From: Mycolicibacterium gadium
GTDB taxonomy: Bacteria > Actinomycetota > Actinomycetes > Mycobacteriales > Mycobacteriaceae
Direction of reading: 5' to 3'
Length of the DNA: 64,000 bases
Assembly: GCF_010728925.1 (NCBI RefSeq)
Contig: NZ_AP022608.1
Location: 4,464,001-4,528,000, forward strand
Part shown: one piece after another, positions 36,727 through 45,721 of the stretch
How the letters are laid out: each line of letters begins with the position of its first letter
Position numbering within the stretch: the first letter of the stretch is position 1
Translations under genes and position numbers: made by a program
The notes under the pieces: model-generated
What the model saw: the letters and a program-made list of their open reading frames with translations, nothing else
Databases searched by the model: none
What the model was told of the DNA's origin: nothing

Positions 36727-38361
36727 TTGACGGAGCCGGATCCGACTGAACAGCCGTTCCTCGCACGTCGGCAGAACTGGACGAACCAGCTCGCGCGGCA
36801 CGCCTTGATGCAGCCTGGCGAAACCGCCCTGCGTTTCCTCGGCCGCACCACGACCTGGGGCGAACTCGACAGCCGCGTCGGCGCTCTCGCAGGCGCCCTG
36901 AGCAGGCGCGGAGTCCAATTCGGCGACCGCGTGCTGATCTTGATGCTCAACCGCACCGAGTTCATCGAGTCGTTCCTCGCGATCAACAAGCTCGGCGCCA
37001 TCGCGGTGCCGGTCAACTTCCGGATGACCCCGCCCGAGATCGCCTTCCTGGTCAGCGACTGTCAGGCCGAGGTCGTCATCACCGAATCGGTGCTCGCCAG
37101 CGTGGCGACCGCGGTCCGCGACATCGATCCGACGCTGACGACCGTCGTGGTGGCCGGCGGCACCACCGAAGTCGGCCTGATCGGCTACGACGACCTGATC
37201 GCCGAAGCGGGGGACGCGCCGCCCCTCGTCGACATCCCCGACGACTCGCCCGCGCTGATCATGTACACCTCGGGAACCACCGGCAGGCCCAAGGGCGCGG
37301 TCCTCACCCACAACAACCTCGCCGGGCAGGCGATGACGTTCCTGTTCACCAACGGCGCCGACCTGAAGAACGACGTCGGGTTCGTCGGGGTGCCGCTGTT
37401 CCACATCGCGGGCATCGGGAACATGATCATCGGTCTGCTGCTCGGCAGGCCAACGGTGCTCTACCCGCTGGGCGCGTTCGACCCGGGCGCACTGCTCGAC
37501 GTCCTCGACGCCGAAGCGGTGACGGGCATCTTCCTGGTGCCTTCGCAATGGCAGGCGGTCGTCGCCGAGCAGCGCGCGCGTCCGAGGAACCTGAAGCTGC
37601 GGGTCCTCTCGTGGGGTGCCGCACCGGCCTCGGATACATTGCTGCGCAGCATGTCTGAGACCTTCCCCGGAACGCAGATCCTCGCCGCCTTCGGCCAAAC
37701 CGAGATGTCGCCGGTGACTTGCATGTTGTTGGGTGATGACGCGATCCGCAAGCTGGGCTCGGTCGGCAGGGTGATTCCGACGGTGTCCGCGCGCGTCGTC
37801 GACGAGGACATGAACGACGTCGCGATCGGCCAGGTCGGCGAAATCGTCTATCGCGCACCCACGCTGATGGCCGGCTACTGGAACAACCCCAAGGCCACCG
37901 CGGATGCCTTCGCAGGCGGCTGGTTCCATTCCGGCGATCTCGTCCGTCAGGACGAGGAGGGCTACATCTGGGTGGTGGACCGCAAGAAGGACATGATCAT
38001 CTCCGGCGGCGAGAACATCTACTGCGCCGAGGTCGAGAATGTCCTTGCCGCGCATCCGGCGATCGCCGAGGTGGCCGTGATCGGCCGCGCGGACGACAAG
38101 TGGGGTCAGGTGCCGGTGGCCGTGATCGCGCTCGTCGGCGACGGTGATCTCGGGCTCGCGGACCTCGAGAATTTCCTGTCCGAACGCCTCGCCAGATACA
38201 AGCATCCGAAGGCGCTGGAGATCATCGACGCGCTCCCCCGCAACCCTGCTGGCAAAGTACTCAAAACGGAACTGCGGGTGCGTTTCGGCGCCGCCGCGCC
38301 GATTGACGCAGGCGAAAGTACCACTCTGCCAACGGTTTCTGCTGGCGCACAAGAGAATTAG
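36727..38361 (+). CDS. fadD5: Fatty-acyl-CoA synthetase FadD5
   Basis: Cytoplasmic ATP-dependent acyl-CoA ligase of the ANL superfamily, the first gene of mce1, thought to activate fatty acids brought in by or recycled through the Mce1 system. The frame from TTG 36727 gives 544 residues with the AMP-binding loop MYTSGTTGRPKGAVLTH, the A5 region AAFGQTEMSPV, the hinge WFHSGDLVRQDEEGYI and the catalytic lysine region RNPAGKVLKTELR. TTG 36727 follows GGAGGGGA by nine bases; ATG 36679 is an alternative but includes the palindromic operator-like bases. The core PFLARRQNW begins right after the TTG start. Confidence 0.92.
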   Translation: MTEPDPTEQPFLARRQNWTNQLARHALMQPGETALRFLGRTTTWGELDSRVGALAGALSRRGVQFGDRVLILMLNRTEFIESFLAINKLGAIAVPVNFRMTPPEIAFLVSDCQAEVVITESVLASVATAVRDIDPTLTTVVVAGGTTEVGLIGYDDLIAEAGDAPPLVDIPDDSPALIMYTSGTTGRPKGAVLTHNNLAGQAMTFLFTNGADLKNDVGFVGVPLFHIAGIGNMIIGLLLGRPTVLYPLGAFDPGALLDVLDAEAVTGIFLVPSQWQAVVAEQRARPRNLKLRVLSWGAAPASDTLLRSMSETFPGTQILAAFGQTEMSPVTCMLLGDDAIRKLGSVGRVIPTVSARVVDEDMNDVAIGQVGEIVYRAPTLMAGYWNNPKATADAFAGGWFHSGDLVRQDEEGYIWVVDRKKDMIISGGENIYCAEVENVLAAHPAIAEVAVIGRADDKWGQVPVAVIALVGDGDLGLADLENFLSERLARYKHPKALEIIDALPRNPAGKVLKTELRVRFGAAAPIDAGESTTLPTVSAGAQEN

Positions 38362-38435
38362 GGAATTGGAACGAGTTTGCTAACGGTTAAGGGCACAATC
38401 TTCCAGATGCCATGCACCGCGGGGACGGCATCGGG

Positions 38436-38441
38436 TACAGT
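38436..38441 (+). promoter_or_regulatory. Weak internal promoter candidate between fadD5 and yrbE1A
   Basis: A -10 like TACAGT (38436-38441) occurs in the 153 bases between fadD5 and the leader peptide; no clear -35 is seen. A small stem CTACT-GACG-AGTAG follows at about 38457-38470. An intergenic promoter has been reported at this place in M. tuberculosis, which is the main reason to note it. Otherwise I see nothing in this gap. Confidence 0.3.
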
Positions 38442-38514
38442 CCTGTGGTCTGTCTTACTACTGACGAGTAGGGAGACGCTGGTCACAGTCAGCGGGTTGG
38501 GGCAAGGAGGCCGC

Positions 38515-38577
38515 GTGCGACAGGGTCTGCCGTTGAACGACGACGGCCACGGTCAGCTCGTTGGAGCGCGTCGGTGA
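38515..38577 (+). CDS. Leader peptide ORF (20 residues) coupled to yrbE1A
   Basis: GTG 38515 is preceded by a strong ribosome site, CAAGGAGG (38503-38510), far better than the one for yrbE1A itself (GGAG). The 20-codon frame starts VRQGLPLNDDGHG and ends in two arginines; its TGA (38575-38577) overlaps the yrbE1A GTG (38574-38576) in GTGA. This is the classic layout for translational coupling, where ribosomes finishing the short frame restart on the downstream gene. The frame is open upstream to 38377, but only GTG 38515 has a ribosome site. The peptide may be non-functional in itself. Confidence 0.55.
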   Translation: MRQGLPLNDDGHGQLVGARR

Positions 38578-39374
38578 CGGCGCAGGGCACCGACGTCGTC
38601 GGCTACGTCCGCGATCAGGTACGTCCGGGCCTGACGGCCGTTGGCGGATTCGTCCGCATGACGGTCCTCACGACGAAAGCCACCTTCAAATCGCCGTTCC
38701 AGTGGCGCGAGTTCATCCTGCAGAGCTGGTTCCTGATGCGGGTGGCATTCCTGCCGACCGTCGCGGTGTCGATCCCGCTGACCGTGCTCCTCATCTTCAC
38801 GCTCAACATCCTGCTGACCGAGTTCGGTGCGGCCGACATTTCCGGCGCGGGCGCCGCACTGGCCGCCGTCACCCAGCTCGGCCCCCTCGTCACCGTGCTC
38901 GTGGTGGCCGGCGCCGGTTCCACCGCCATCTGCGCTGACCTGGGCGCGCGCACCATCCGCGAGGAGATCGACGCGCTCGAGGTGCTCGGCATCGACCCGA
39001 TCCACCGATTGGTGGTGCCTCGCGTGATCGCCTCGACGTTTGTGGCGCTGCTGCTGAACGGCGCGGTGATCACCATCGGCCTGGTCGGCGGCTTCATCTT
39101 CGGCGTGTATCTGCAGAACGTCTCGGCCGGCGCCTATGTCTCCACCCTCACCCTGGTCACGGGCCTGCCCGAGGTGCTGATCTCGGTCGTCAAGGCGATG
39201 ACGTTCGGCTTGATCGCGGGCCTGGTCGGCTGTTACCGCGGCCTCACGGTTGCCGGTGGCGCCAAGGGTGTGGGCACCGCGGTCAACGAGACGCTGGTGC
39301 TCTGCGTGATCGCGCTGTTCGCGGTCAACGTCGTGCTGACCACGATCGGTGTTCGATTCGGAACGGGGAGCTGA
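38574..39374 (+). CDS. yrbE1A: YrbE1A, MlaE-type permease of the Mce1 transporter
   Basis: A 266-residue inner-membrane permease of the MlaE family; with YrbE1B it forms the channel that works with the Mce1A-F complex and the MceG ATPase in lipid import. There are about five membrane helices, and the conserved MlaE loop EEIDALEVLGIDPIHRLVVPR at about 120-145 faces the ATPase. The start GTG 38574 overlaps the leader peptide stop. yrbE1B begins one base after its stop. Confidence 0.94.
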   Translation: MTAQGTDVVGYVRDQVRPGLTAVGGFVRMTVLTTKATFKSPFQWREFILQSWFLMRVAFLPTVAVSIPLTVLLIFTLNILLTEFGAADISGAGAALAAVTQLGPLVTVLVVAGAGSTAICADLGARTIREEIDALEVLGIDPIHRLVVPRVIASTFVALLLNGAVITIGLVGGFIFGVYLQNVSAGAYVSTLTLVTGLPEVLISVVKAMTFGLIAGLVGCYRGLTVAGGAKGVGTAVNETLVLCVIALFAVNVVLTTIGVRFGTGS

Positions 39375-39375
39375 C

Positions 39376-40245
39376 GTGTCGACTACCCAGGTCCTGCGTT
39401 CTCGGTTTCCGCGGGCGTTTTCCGGCGGGGCGGGTGTCGTCACCGCCCCGGCACGGTTCCTCGACAGCGTCGGGCACGTGGCGTGGTTCGTCGTCACCGC
39501 GATCGGGTCGATCGGCCACGCGTTGCGCTACTACCGCAAGGAGACGTTGCGGCTGATCGCCGAGATCGGCATGGGCACCGGCGCGATGGCCGTCATCGGT
39601 GGCACCGTGGCGATCGTCGGGTTTGTCACGCTGTCGGGTTCGTCGCTGGTCGCCATTCAAGGCTTCGCATCGCTCGGCAATATCGGTGTCGAGGCGTTCA
39701 CCGGCTTCTTCGCCGCACTGATCAACGTCCGCATCGCCGCTCCCGTCGTCGCGGGCCAGGCGCTGGCCGCCACGGTTGGCGCCGGCGCGACCGCGGAACT
39801 GGGCGCCATGCGGATCAGCGAGGAAATCGACGCCCTCGAGGTGATGGGCATCAAGTCGATCTCCTACCTGGTGTCGACGCGCATCATGGCCGGCTTCATC
39901 GTGATCATCCCGCTGTACGCGATGGCCATCATCATGAGCTTCCTGTCGGCGCAGGTGACCACAACCGTCTTCTACGGACAGTCGATCGGCACCTACGAGC
40001 ACTACTTCCGGACGTTCCTGCGCGCCGACGATGTCATGTGGTCGTTCGTGCAGGCGATCATCATCTCGGTCATCGTGATGCTCAACCACTGCTACTACGG
40101 CTACTTCGCCAGTGGTGGGCCAGTGGGTGTCGGCGAGGCCGTCGGCCGGTCGATGCGCGCCTCTCTGGTCGCGATCGTCTGTGTGGTCCTGTTCGCCTCG
40201 TTGGCGCTCTACGGCGTCGACCCGAACTTCAACCTGACGGTGTAG
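39376..40245 (+). CDS. yrbE1B: YrbE1B, MlaE-type permease of the Mce1 transporter
   Basis: The second MlaE-type permease, 289 residues, partner of YrbE1A. Membrane helices include GTGAMAVIGGTVAIVGFVTL and a long hydrophobic C-terminal run, with the conserved loop ISEEIDALEVMGIKSISYLV at about 150-170. GTG 39376 directly follows the yrbE1A stop; the frame is open back to 39349. mce1A starts three bases after its stop. Confidence 0.94.
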   Translation: MSTTQVLRSRFPRAFSGGAGVVTAPARFLDSVGHVAWFVVTAIGSIGHALRYYRKETLRLIAEIGMGTGAMAVIGGTVAIVGFVTLSGSSLVAIQGFASLGNIGVEAFTGFFAALINVRIAAPVVAGQALAATVGAGATAELGAMRISEEIDALEVMGIKSISYLVSTRIMAGFIVIIPLYAMAIIMSFLSAQVTTTVFYGQSIGTYEHYFRTFLRADDVMWSFVQAIIISVIVMLNHCYYGYFASGGPVGVGEAVGRSMRASLVAIVCVVLFASLALYGVDPNFNLTV

Positions 40246-40248
40246 CCC

Positions 40249-41466
40249 ATGACCGCGCCCTTGAACACGTCCCGCACCCCGCCGTACAAGCTGGCGGGTC
40301 TGGTTTTGGCGCTGCTGACGATCGCCGCCGTGGTGCTGGTGTACTTCCAGTTTCGTGGCGACTTCCTGCCGCGCGAACAGCTGACGATGATTTCGGCGCG
40401 CTCCGGGCTGTCGATGGACCCCGGCGCGAAGGTCACCTACAACGGGGTCGAGATCGGCCGCGTGGCCACGGTTGACGCAGTTGACGTCGGAGGCGAACCG
40501 AAGGCCAAGATCGTCCTGGACGTCGACCCCAAGTACATCAAGCTGATCCCGCAGAATGTGGACGCGGACATCAGCGCAACCACCGTGTTCGGCAACAAGT
40601 ACATCTCGTTCACATCGCCGAAAGACCCGTCATCGCAACGGATCACATCGTCCGACGTGATCGACGTGACCCACGTGACCACCGAGTTCAACACATTGTT
40701 CGAGACGGTCGTTTCGCTGTCGTCGCAAGTGGATCCGATCAAGCTGAACCAGACGCTGGCGGCCACCGCCGAGGCGCTGGACGGTTTGGGTGACCGCTTC
40801 GGCCAGTCGATCATCAACGGCAACGCGATCCTCGACGACATCAACCCGCAGATGCCCCAGATCCGTCGGGACAATCAGCTGCTGGCTGACCTCGGCGAGG
40901 TCTACTCGGAGGCGGCACCGGATCTGTTCGACGGTCTGCAGAACGCGGTCACCACGGCCCGCACGCTCAACCAGGAGCAGGGCACCATCGACCAGGCGCT
41001 GATGGCCGCGGTCGGCTTCGGCAACACCGGCGCCGACGTCTTCGAGCGTGGCGGTCCGTATCTGGTCCGCGGCGCGGAGGATTTGATCCGTCCGTCGGAG
41101 ATCCTGGACGAGTACAGCCCGGCCCTGTTCTGCACGATTCGCAACTTCCACGATGTCGAACCCAAGGTGGCGGCGTCGCTGGGCGGCAACGGCTACTCGC
41201 TGCGTACGCTATCGGCACTCATGGGCCTTGGTGCCGGCAATCCTTATGTCTATCCGGACAACCTCCCACGCGTGAACGCCAGGGGCGGCCCCGAGGGCAA
41301 ACCCGGCTGCTGGCAACCCATTACGCGTGACCTGTGGCCGGCCCCGCACCTCGTGATGGACACCGGTGCCTCGATCGCGCCGTACAACCACTTCGAGTTG
41401 GGCCAGCCGATCCTGATCGAGTACGTCTGGGGACGCCAGATTGGGGAGAACACGATCAACCCATGA
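40249..41466 (+). CDS. mce1A: Mce1A
   Basis: A 405-residue Mce-family protein, one of the six subunits that form the periplasm-spanning lipid tunnel. An N-terminal membrane helix (about 13-33) is followed by the MCE domain (about 40-120; LSMDPGAKVTYNGVEIGRV, then YISFTSPKD) and the long helical Mce4_CUP1 domain. An RGD tripeptide occurs after the helix (FQFRGDFLPRE). Its stop overlaps the mce1B start in ATGA. M. tuberculosis Mce1A was described as an entry protein, and the operon as a fatty acid importer. Confidence 0.94.
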   Translation: MTAPLNTSRTPPYKLAGLVLALLTIAAVVLVYFQFRGDFLPREQLTMISARSGLSMDPGAKVTYNGVEIGRVATVDAVDVGGEPKAKIVLDVDPKYIKLIPQNVDADISATTVFGNKYISFTSPKDPSSQRITSSDVIDVTHVTTEFNTLFETVVSLSSQVDPIKLNQTLAATAEALDGLGDRFGQSIINGNAILDDINPQMPQIRRDNQLLADLGEVYSEAAPDLFDGLQNAVTTARTLNQEQGTIDQALMAAVGFGNTGADVFERGGPYLVRGAEDLIRPSEILDEYSPALFCTIRNFHDVEPKVAASLGGNGYSLRTLSALMGLGAGNPYVYPDNLPRVNARGGPEGKPGCWQPITRDLWPAPHLVMDTGASIAPYNHFELGQPILIEYVWGRQIGENTINP

Positions 41467-42494
41467 AAATCACCGGTACAGCCATCAAGCTCGGCGCCTT
41501 CTCACTGGTGCTGCTGCTGTTCACCGCGATCATCATCGTGGTGTTCGGGCAGATGCGTTTCGACCGCACCACCGGCTATTCGGCGGTGTTCTCCAACGCC
41601 AGCGGGCTCCGCGCCGGACAGTTCGTCCGTGCCTCGGGTGTGGAAGTCGGCAAGGTCTCCAAGGTCGAGCTCATCGACAACGGCTCGCAGGTCCGGGTCG
41701 ACTTCGACGTGGATCGGTCATTGCCACTGTTCGACGGCACCACCGCCTCGATCCGCTATCTGAACCTGATCGGCGACCGCTACATGGAGCTCAAGCGCGG
41801 CGAGAGCGACAGGCGGCTGCCCAGCGGGGGCACCATTCCGGTCACGCAGACCGAACCCGCTCTGGATCTCGACGCGTTGATCGGCGGATTCCGCCCGGTG
41901 TTCCGGGCCCTTGATCCGGACAAGGTCAACACCATCGCCGAGTCGATCATCACGATCTTCCAGGGCCAAGGCGGCACCATCAACGACATCCTCGACCAGA
42001 CCGCGGCGCTGACGTCGACGCTGGCCGACCGTGACCAGGCGATCGGAGAGGTGATCAAGAACCTCAACACCGTGCTCGACACCACGGTCAAGCACCAGCA
42101 GCAGTTCGACGAGACGGTGCAGAATTTCGAAACCCTGATCACGGGGCTGAACGACCGCGCCGATCCGATCGCGTCATCGGTGGCCGACATCAGCGACGCC
42201 GCGGGCACCATCGCGGATCTGCTGGCGGACAACCGCCCGCTGCTGCAGAGCACCGTCGGTCATCTCGAGGCGGTTCAGCAGCCGCTCGTCGACCAGCGCG
42301 ACAAGCTGAACGACATCCTGACCAGGCTGCCCACCGCGTTCAAGATCATCGGCCGGGCCGGCGGTATCTACGGTGACTTCTTCAACTTCTATTCCTGCGA
42401 CATCTCGATCCGGATGAACGGGCTGCAGCCCGGCGGTCCGATACGCACCGTCAAACTCTTCAGCCAGCCGTCGGGTAGGTGCACGCCGCAATGA
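41463..42494 (+). CDS. mce1B: Mce1B
   Basis: A 343-residue Mce subunit with an N-terminal membrane anchor (LGAFSLVLLLFTAIIIVVFG), the MCE domain at about 38-115 (ASGLRAGQFVRASGVEVGKV) and a helical tunnel-forming region ending near residue 300, then a short C-terminus with a conserved cysteine (FYSCDISIRMNG). It lacks the proline-rich tail of Mce1C and Mce1D. ATG 41463 overlaps the mce1A stop and its own stop overlaps the mce1C start by four bases. Confidence 0.93.
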   Translation: MKITGTAIKLGAFSLVLLLFTAIIIVVFGQMRFDRTTGYSAVFSNASGLRAGQFVRASGVEVGKVSKVELIDNGSQVRVDFDVDRSLPLFDGTTASIRYLNLIGDRYMELKRGESDRRLPSGGTIPVTQTEPALDLDALIGGFRPVFRALDPDKVNTIAESIITIFQGQGGTINDILDQTAALTSTLADRDQAIGEVIKNLNTVLDTTVKHQQQFDETVQNFETLITGLNDRADPIASSVADISDAAGTIADLLADNRPLLQSTVGHLEAVQQPLVDQRDKLNDILTRLPTAFKIIGRAGGIYGDFFNFYSCDISIRMNGLQPGGPIRTVKLFSQPSGRCTPQ

Positions 42495-44062
42495 GAACCC
42501 TGGAGGGATCGAACCGCGTCCGTAACGGGCTGATGGGCATCCTTGTCCTTCTCCTGGTCATCGGTGTCGGGCAGAGCTTCGCCAGCGTGCCGATGCTGTT
42601 CGCGACACCCACGTACTACGCGGAGTTCTCCGACACCGGTGGCCTCAACAACGGCGACAAGGTGCGCATCGCCGGTGTGGATGTCGGCCTGGTGCGCAGC
42701 GCGGAGATCGACGGCGACAAGGTGCTGATCGGTTATTCGCTCGACGGCACGCAGATCGGCACCGAGAGCCGGGCGGCCATCCGCACCGACACCATCCTCG
42801 GCCGCCGCAACATCGAGATCGAACCGCGCGGCTCAGAACCGTTGAAAGCCAACGGGACTCTGCCGCTGGGTCAAACCACGACGCCGTATCAGATCTACGA
42901 CGCGTTCTTCGACGTGACCGAAGCATCCTCGGGCTGGGACACCCAGACCGTGAAGAGGTCGCTGAATGTCTTGTCGGAGACCATCGACCAGACCTATCCG
43001 CACCTGTCCGCCGCACTCGACGGCGTGGCGCGGTTCTCCGACACCATCGGCAAGCGCGACGACCAGATCAAGCAGCTGCTGGCCAATGCGAACCAGATCG
43101 CCGGAATCCTCGGCAACCGCGGCGAACAGATCAACAAGCTGTTGGTCAACGCCCAGCAGCTGCTCGGCGCGATCAACGAACGCCAGTACGCGGTCAGCAT
43201 GCTGCTCGAACGCGTCGGCTCGTTCTCCGAACAGGTCAAGGGATTCATCGACGACAACCCGAACCTGAACCGCGTGCTCGAACAACTGCGCGTGGTCAGC
43301 GATGTCCTTTCCGAGCGCCGGTTCGACCTGATGGACACGCTCACCACGGTCGCCAGCTTCGTGGCGTCCCTCGGTGAAGCCGTCGCGTCGGGCCCCTACT
43401 TCAAGGTCATGCTCGTCAACCTGCTGCCCGGCCAGATACTGCAGCCGTTCGTCGACGCCGCGTTCAAGAAGCGCGGTATCGACCCCGAAAAGTTCTGGGG
43501 CGACGCGGGTCTGCCCGCTTGGCGGTTCCCGGATCCGAACGGGGCCCGCTTCCCGAACGGCGCTCCGGCGCCCGGGCCGGCCGTCCTGGAGGGCACGCCG
43601 GAGAATCCCGGACCCGGCGTGCTGAAGGGTGCGCCATGCTCGTATACGCCTGCGGCCGACGGGATCCCGACCCCGGGCAATCCGCTGCCGTGCGCGAACC
43701 TGTCGATCGGACCGTTCGGCGGTCCCGCATACGGTCCGCCCAACGTCGTCACGTCGGACCCGAATGTGCACGGACCACAGCCGTCGCCGGGGGTGCCGGC
43801 CGCCGCGATCCCCGGCCAGGTGTCACCGGATATGCCCGGTGCTCCCGCCGCGCTGCCGCCCGCTCCGCCGGGCGCTCGCACGGTCCCGGTGGGCCCGCAG
43901 CCTCCGCTGCCGCCGGACTTCACGCCGGGTATCGCTCCGCTGCCGCCCGCCCTGACCGGACCGCCACCGCCGCCGGGACCCGGTCCCGACGCGGGGCCCG
44001 CGGGCACCCCGCCACTGCCGGGCAATCCGCCGTTCCTTCCACCACTTTCACAGGGCCAGTAG
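42491..44062 (+). CDS. mce1C: Mce1C, with long proline-rich tail
   Basis: A 523-residue Mce subunit: an N-terminal membrane helix, the MCE domain at about 33-115 (LNNGDKVRIAGVDVGLVRSAE), the helical region to about residue 330, and then about 190 residues extremely rich in proline, alanine and glycine (for example PPPPPGPGPDAGPAG near the end). Such tails may reach through the periplasm or peptidoglycan. The ATG at 42491 overlaps the mce1B stop. Confidence 0.92.
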   Translation: MRTLEGSNRVRNGLMGILVLLLVIGVGQSFASVPMLFATPTYYAEFSDTGGLNNGDKVRIAGVDVGLVRSAEIDGDKVLIGYSLDGTQIGTESRAAIRTDTILGRRNIEIEPRGSEPLKANGTLPLGQTTTPYQIYDAFFDVTEASSGWDTQTVKRSLNVLSETIDQTYPHLSAALDGVARFSDTIGKRDDQIKQLLANANQIAGILGNRGEQINKLLVNAQQLLGAINERQYAVSMLLERVGSFSEQVKGFIDDNPNLNRVLEQLRVVSDVLSERRFDLMDTLTTVASFVASLGEAVASGPYFKVMLVNLLPGQILQPFVDAAFKKRGIDPEKFWGDAGLPAWRFPDPNGARFPNGAPAPGPAVLEGTPENPGPGVLKGAPCSYTPAADGIPTPGNPLPCANLSIGPFGGPAYGPPNVVTSDPNVHGPQPSPGVPAAAIPGQVSPDMPGAPAALPPAPPGARTVPVGPQPPLPPDFTPGIAPLPPALTGPPPPPGPGPDAGPAGTPPLPGNPPFLPPLSQGQ

Positions 44063-44074
44063 GGGGTGTAACCG

Positions 44075-45721
44075 ATGGCAACGATCTTCAACGTACGAAA
44101 CATGCAGCTGCCTAAGGTATCCCGTGCTGCGGTGATCATCGGCACAATCATCGTGATCCTCGCGCTGGTGGCCGCCGTCGTCGGGTGGAACCTGTACAAG
44201 AAGCTGACCACCAACACCGTCGTGGCCTACTTCCCGGAGACGCTGGCGCTGTATCCCGGCGACAAGATCCAGATCATGGGCGTCAAGGTCGGCACGATCG
44301 AATCGATCGATCCCGCGGGCGACAAGATGAAGGTGACCTTCAACTACGACAACAGTTTCAAGGTTCCGGCCAACGCCACGGCGTCGATCCTCAACCCCAG
44401 CCTGGTCGCCTCGCGGACGATCCAATTGTCACCGCCCTACACCGGGGGACCGGTGATGGAGGACGGCGCCGTCATCGACATCGACCGCACACAGGTGCCG
44501 GTGGAGTACGACGAACTGCGCGACTCCATCAACCGCATCCTGCGCGACCTGGGGCCGACGCCGGAACAACCCAAGGGACCGTTCGGCGACATCATCGAGT
44601 CGGCGGCCGACGGCTTCGCGGGCAAGGGCGAGCAGCTCAACAAGACCCTGAACGGTTTGTCCGAGGCGCTGTTCACGCTCAACGAAGGGCGCGGTGACTT
44701 CTTCGGCGTGGTCAAGAGCCTGGCGTTGTTCGTCAACGCGCTCTACCAGAGCGATCAGCAGTTCGTCGCACTCAACGACGACCTCGCGACGTTCACCAAC
44801 GCGTTCACCAACACCGACCGCGAGGTCGCCAACGCCTTACAGGACCTCAACACACTGCTGGCGACCACCCGCAGCTTCCTCGACGAGAACGCCGAGGTGC
44901 TGACGCATGACGTCAACAACCTGGCCGACGTCACGAACGCGATCCTGCAGCCCGACTCGAAGGACGGGTTGGAGACCGCCTTGCACGTGTTCCCGAACCT
45001 CGGCGCCAACCTGATGAACATCGTCTCCCCGGTCACCGGCGGTGTGAATAGCTTTCCGGTGATCAACAACTTCGCCAACCCGATCCAGTTCATCTGCAGC
45101 TCGATTCAGGCGGGCAGCCGCCTGGGGTATCAGGAGTCGGCCGAGATGTGCGCACAGTACCTCGCCCCGATTCTGGACGCCATCAAGTTCAATTACCTGC
45201 CGTTCGGCATCAACCAGACCACGACGGCGATGACCCTGCCCAAACACATCGCCTACTCGGAGCCCAGGCTCAAGCCGCCGCCAGGGTACAAGGACACCAC
45301 CGTACCGGGCATCTGGTCGCGCGACACCTTGTTCTCGCACGGCAACCACGAGCACGGCTGGGTGACAGCGCCCGGTATGCAGGGCGTCGACGTGCAGCCC
45401 CTCACCAAGAACATGATGTTCCCCGAATGCCTCGCGGAACTGATGGGCGGACCCGACTGCGTGATCCCGCCCGCGCCGCCGACCTTCGGCGGTCCGCATC
45501 AGGCCGGCCCGCCGAACGCGTACACCGAGAACACTCCGCTGCCGCCGCCGTGGTATCCGCAGCCGGGTCCGGTACCCGGCCCGGCGCCGGGTGTGGCCCC
45601 GGGTGATCCGGGCGGTGCGGCAATGACAGGTCCGCTGCCCTTCCCGGGATCCGGACCAGCACCAGCCCGGGCAGCGGCGCCCGCGCCGGTCGGACCGCCA
45701 CTACCCGCTGAGGCAGGCTGA
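44075..45721 (+). CDS. mce1D: Mce1D, with proline-rich tail
   Basis: A 548-residue Mce subunit with an N-terminal helix (AAVIIGTIIVILALVAAVVG), the MCE domain at about 40-120 (YPGDKIQIMGVKVGTIESID), the helical tunnel region, two cysteines around CSSIQAGSRLG and AEMCAQYL, and a proline-rich C-terminal part from about residue 460. It starts 12 bases after the mce1C stop. Its stop shares one base with the mce1E ATG. Confidence 0.92.
   Translation: MATIFNVRNMQLPKVSRAAVIIGTIIVILALVAAVVGWNLYKKLTTNTVVAYFPETLALYPGDKIQIMGVKVGTIESIDPAGDKMKVTFNYDNSFKVPANATASILNPSLVASRTIQLSPPYTGGPVMEDGAVIDIDRTQVPVEYDELRDSINRILRDLGPTPEQPKGPFGDIIESAADGFAGKGEQLNKTLNGLSEALFTLNEGRGDFFGVVKSLALFVNALYQSDQQFVALNDDLATFTNAFTNTDREVANALQDLNTLLATTRSFLDENAEVLTHDVNNLADVTNAILQPDSKDGLETALHVFPNLGANLMNIVSPVTGGVNSFPVINNFANPIQFICSSIQAGSRLGYQESAEMCAQYLAPILDAIKFNYLPFGINQTTTAMTLPKHIAYSEPRLKPPPGYKDTTVPGIWSRDTLFSHGNHEHGWVTAPGMQGVDVQPLTKNMMFPECLAELMGGPDCVIPPAPPTFGGPHQAGPPNAYTENTPLPPPWYPQPGPVPGPAPGVAPGDPGGAAMTGPLPFPGSGPAPARAAAPAPVGPPLPAEAG

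Noticed and set aside
36694..38352. A 552-codon minus-strand open frame opposite fadD5
   Set aside because: No recognisable domain; the plus-strand FadD5 is certain along its whole length.
38377..38577. Longer 66-codon version of the leader frame before yrbE1A
   Set aside because: No ribosome site precedes the upstream start; only GTG 38515 has one, so the shorter 20-codon frame is preferred.
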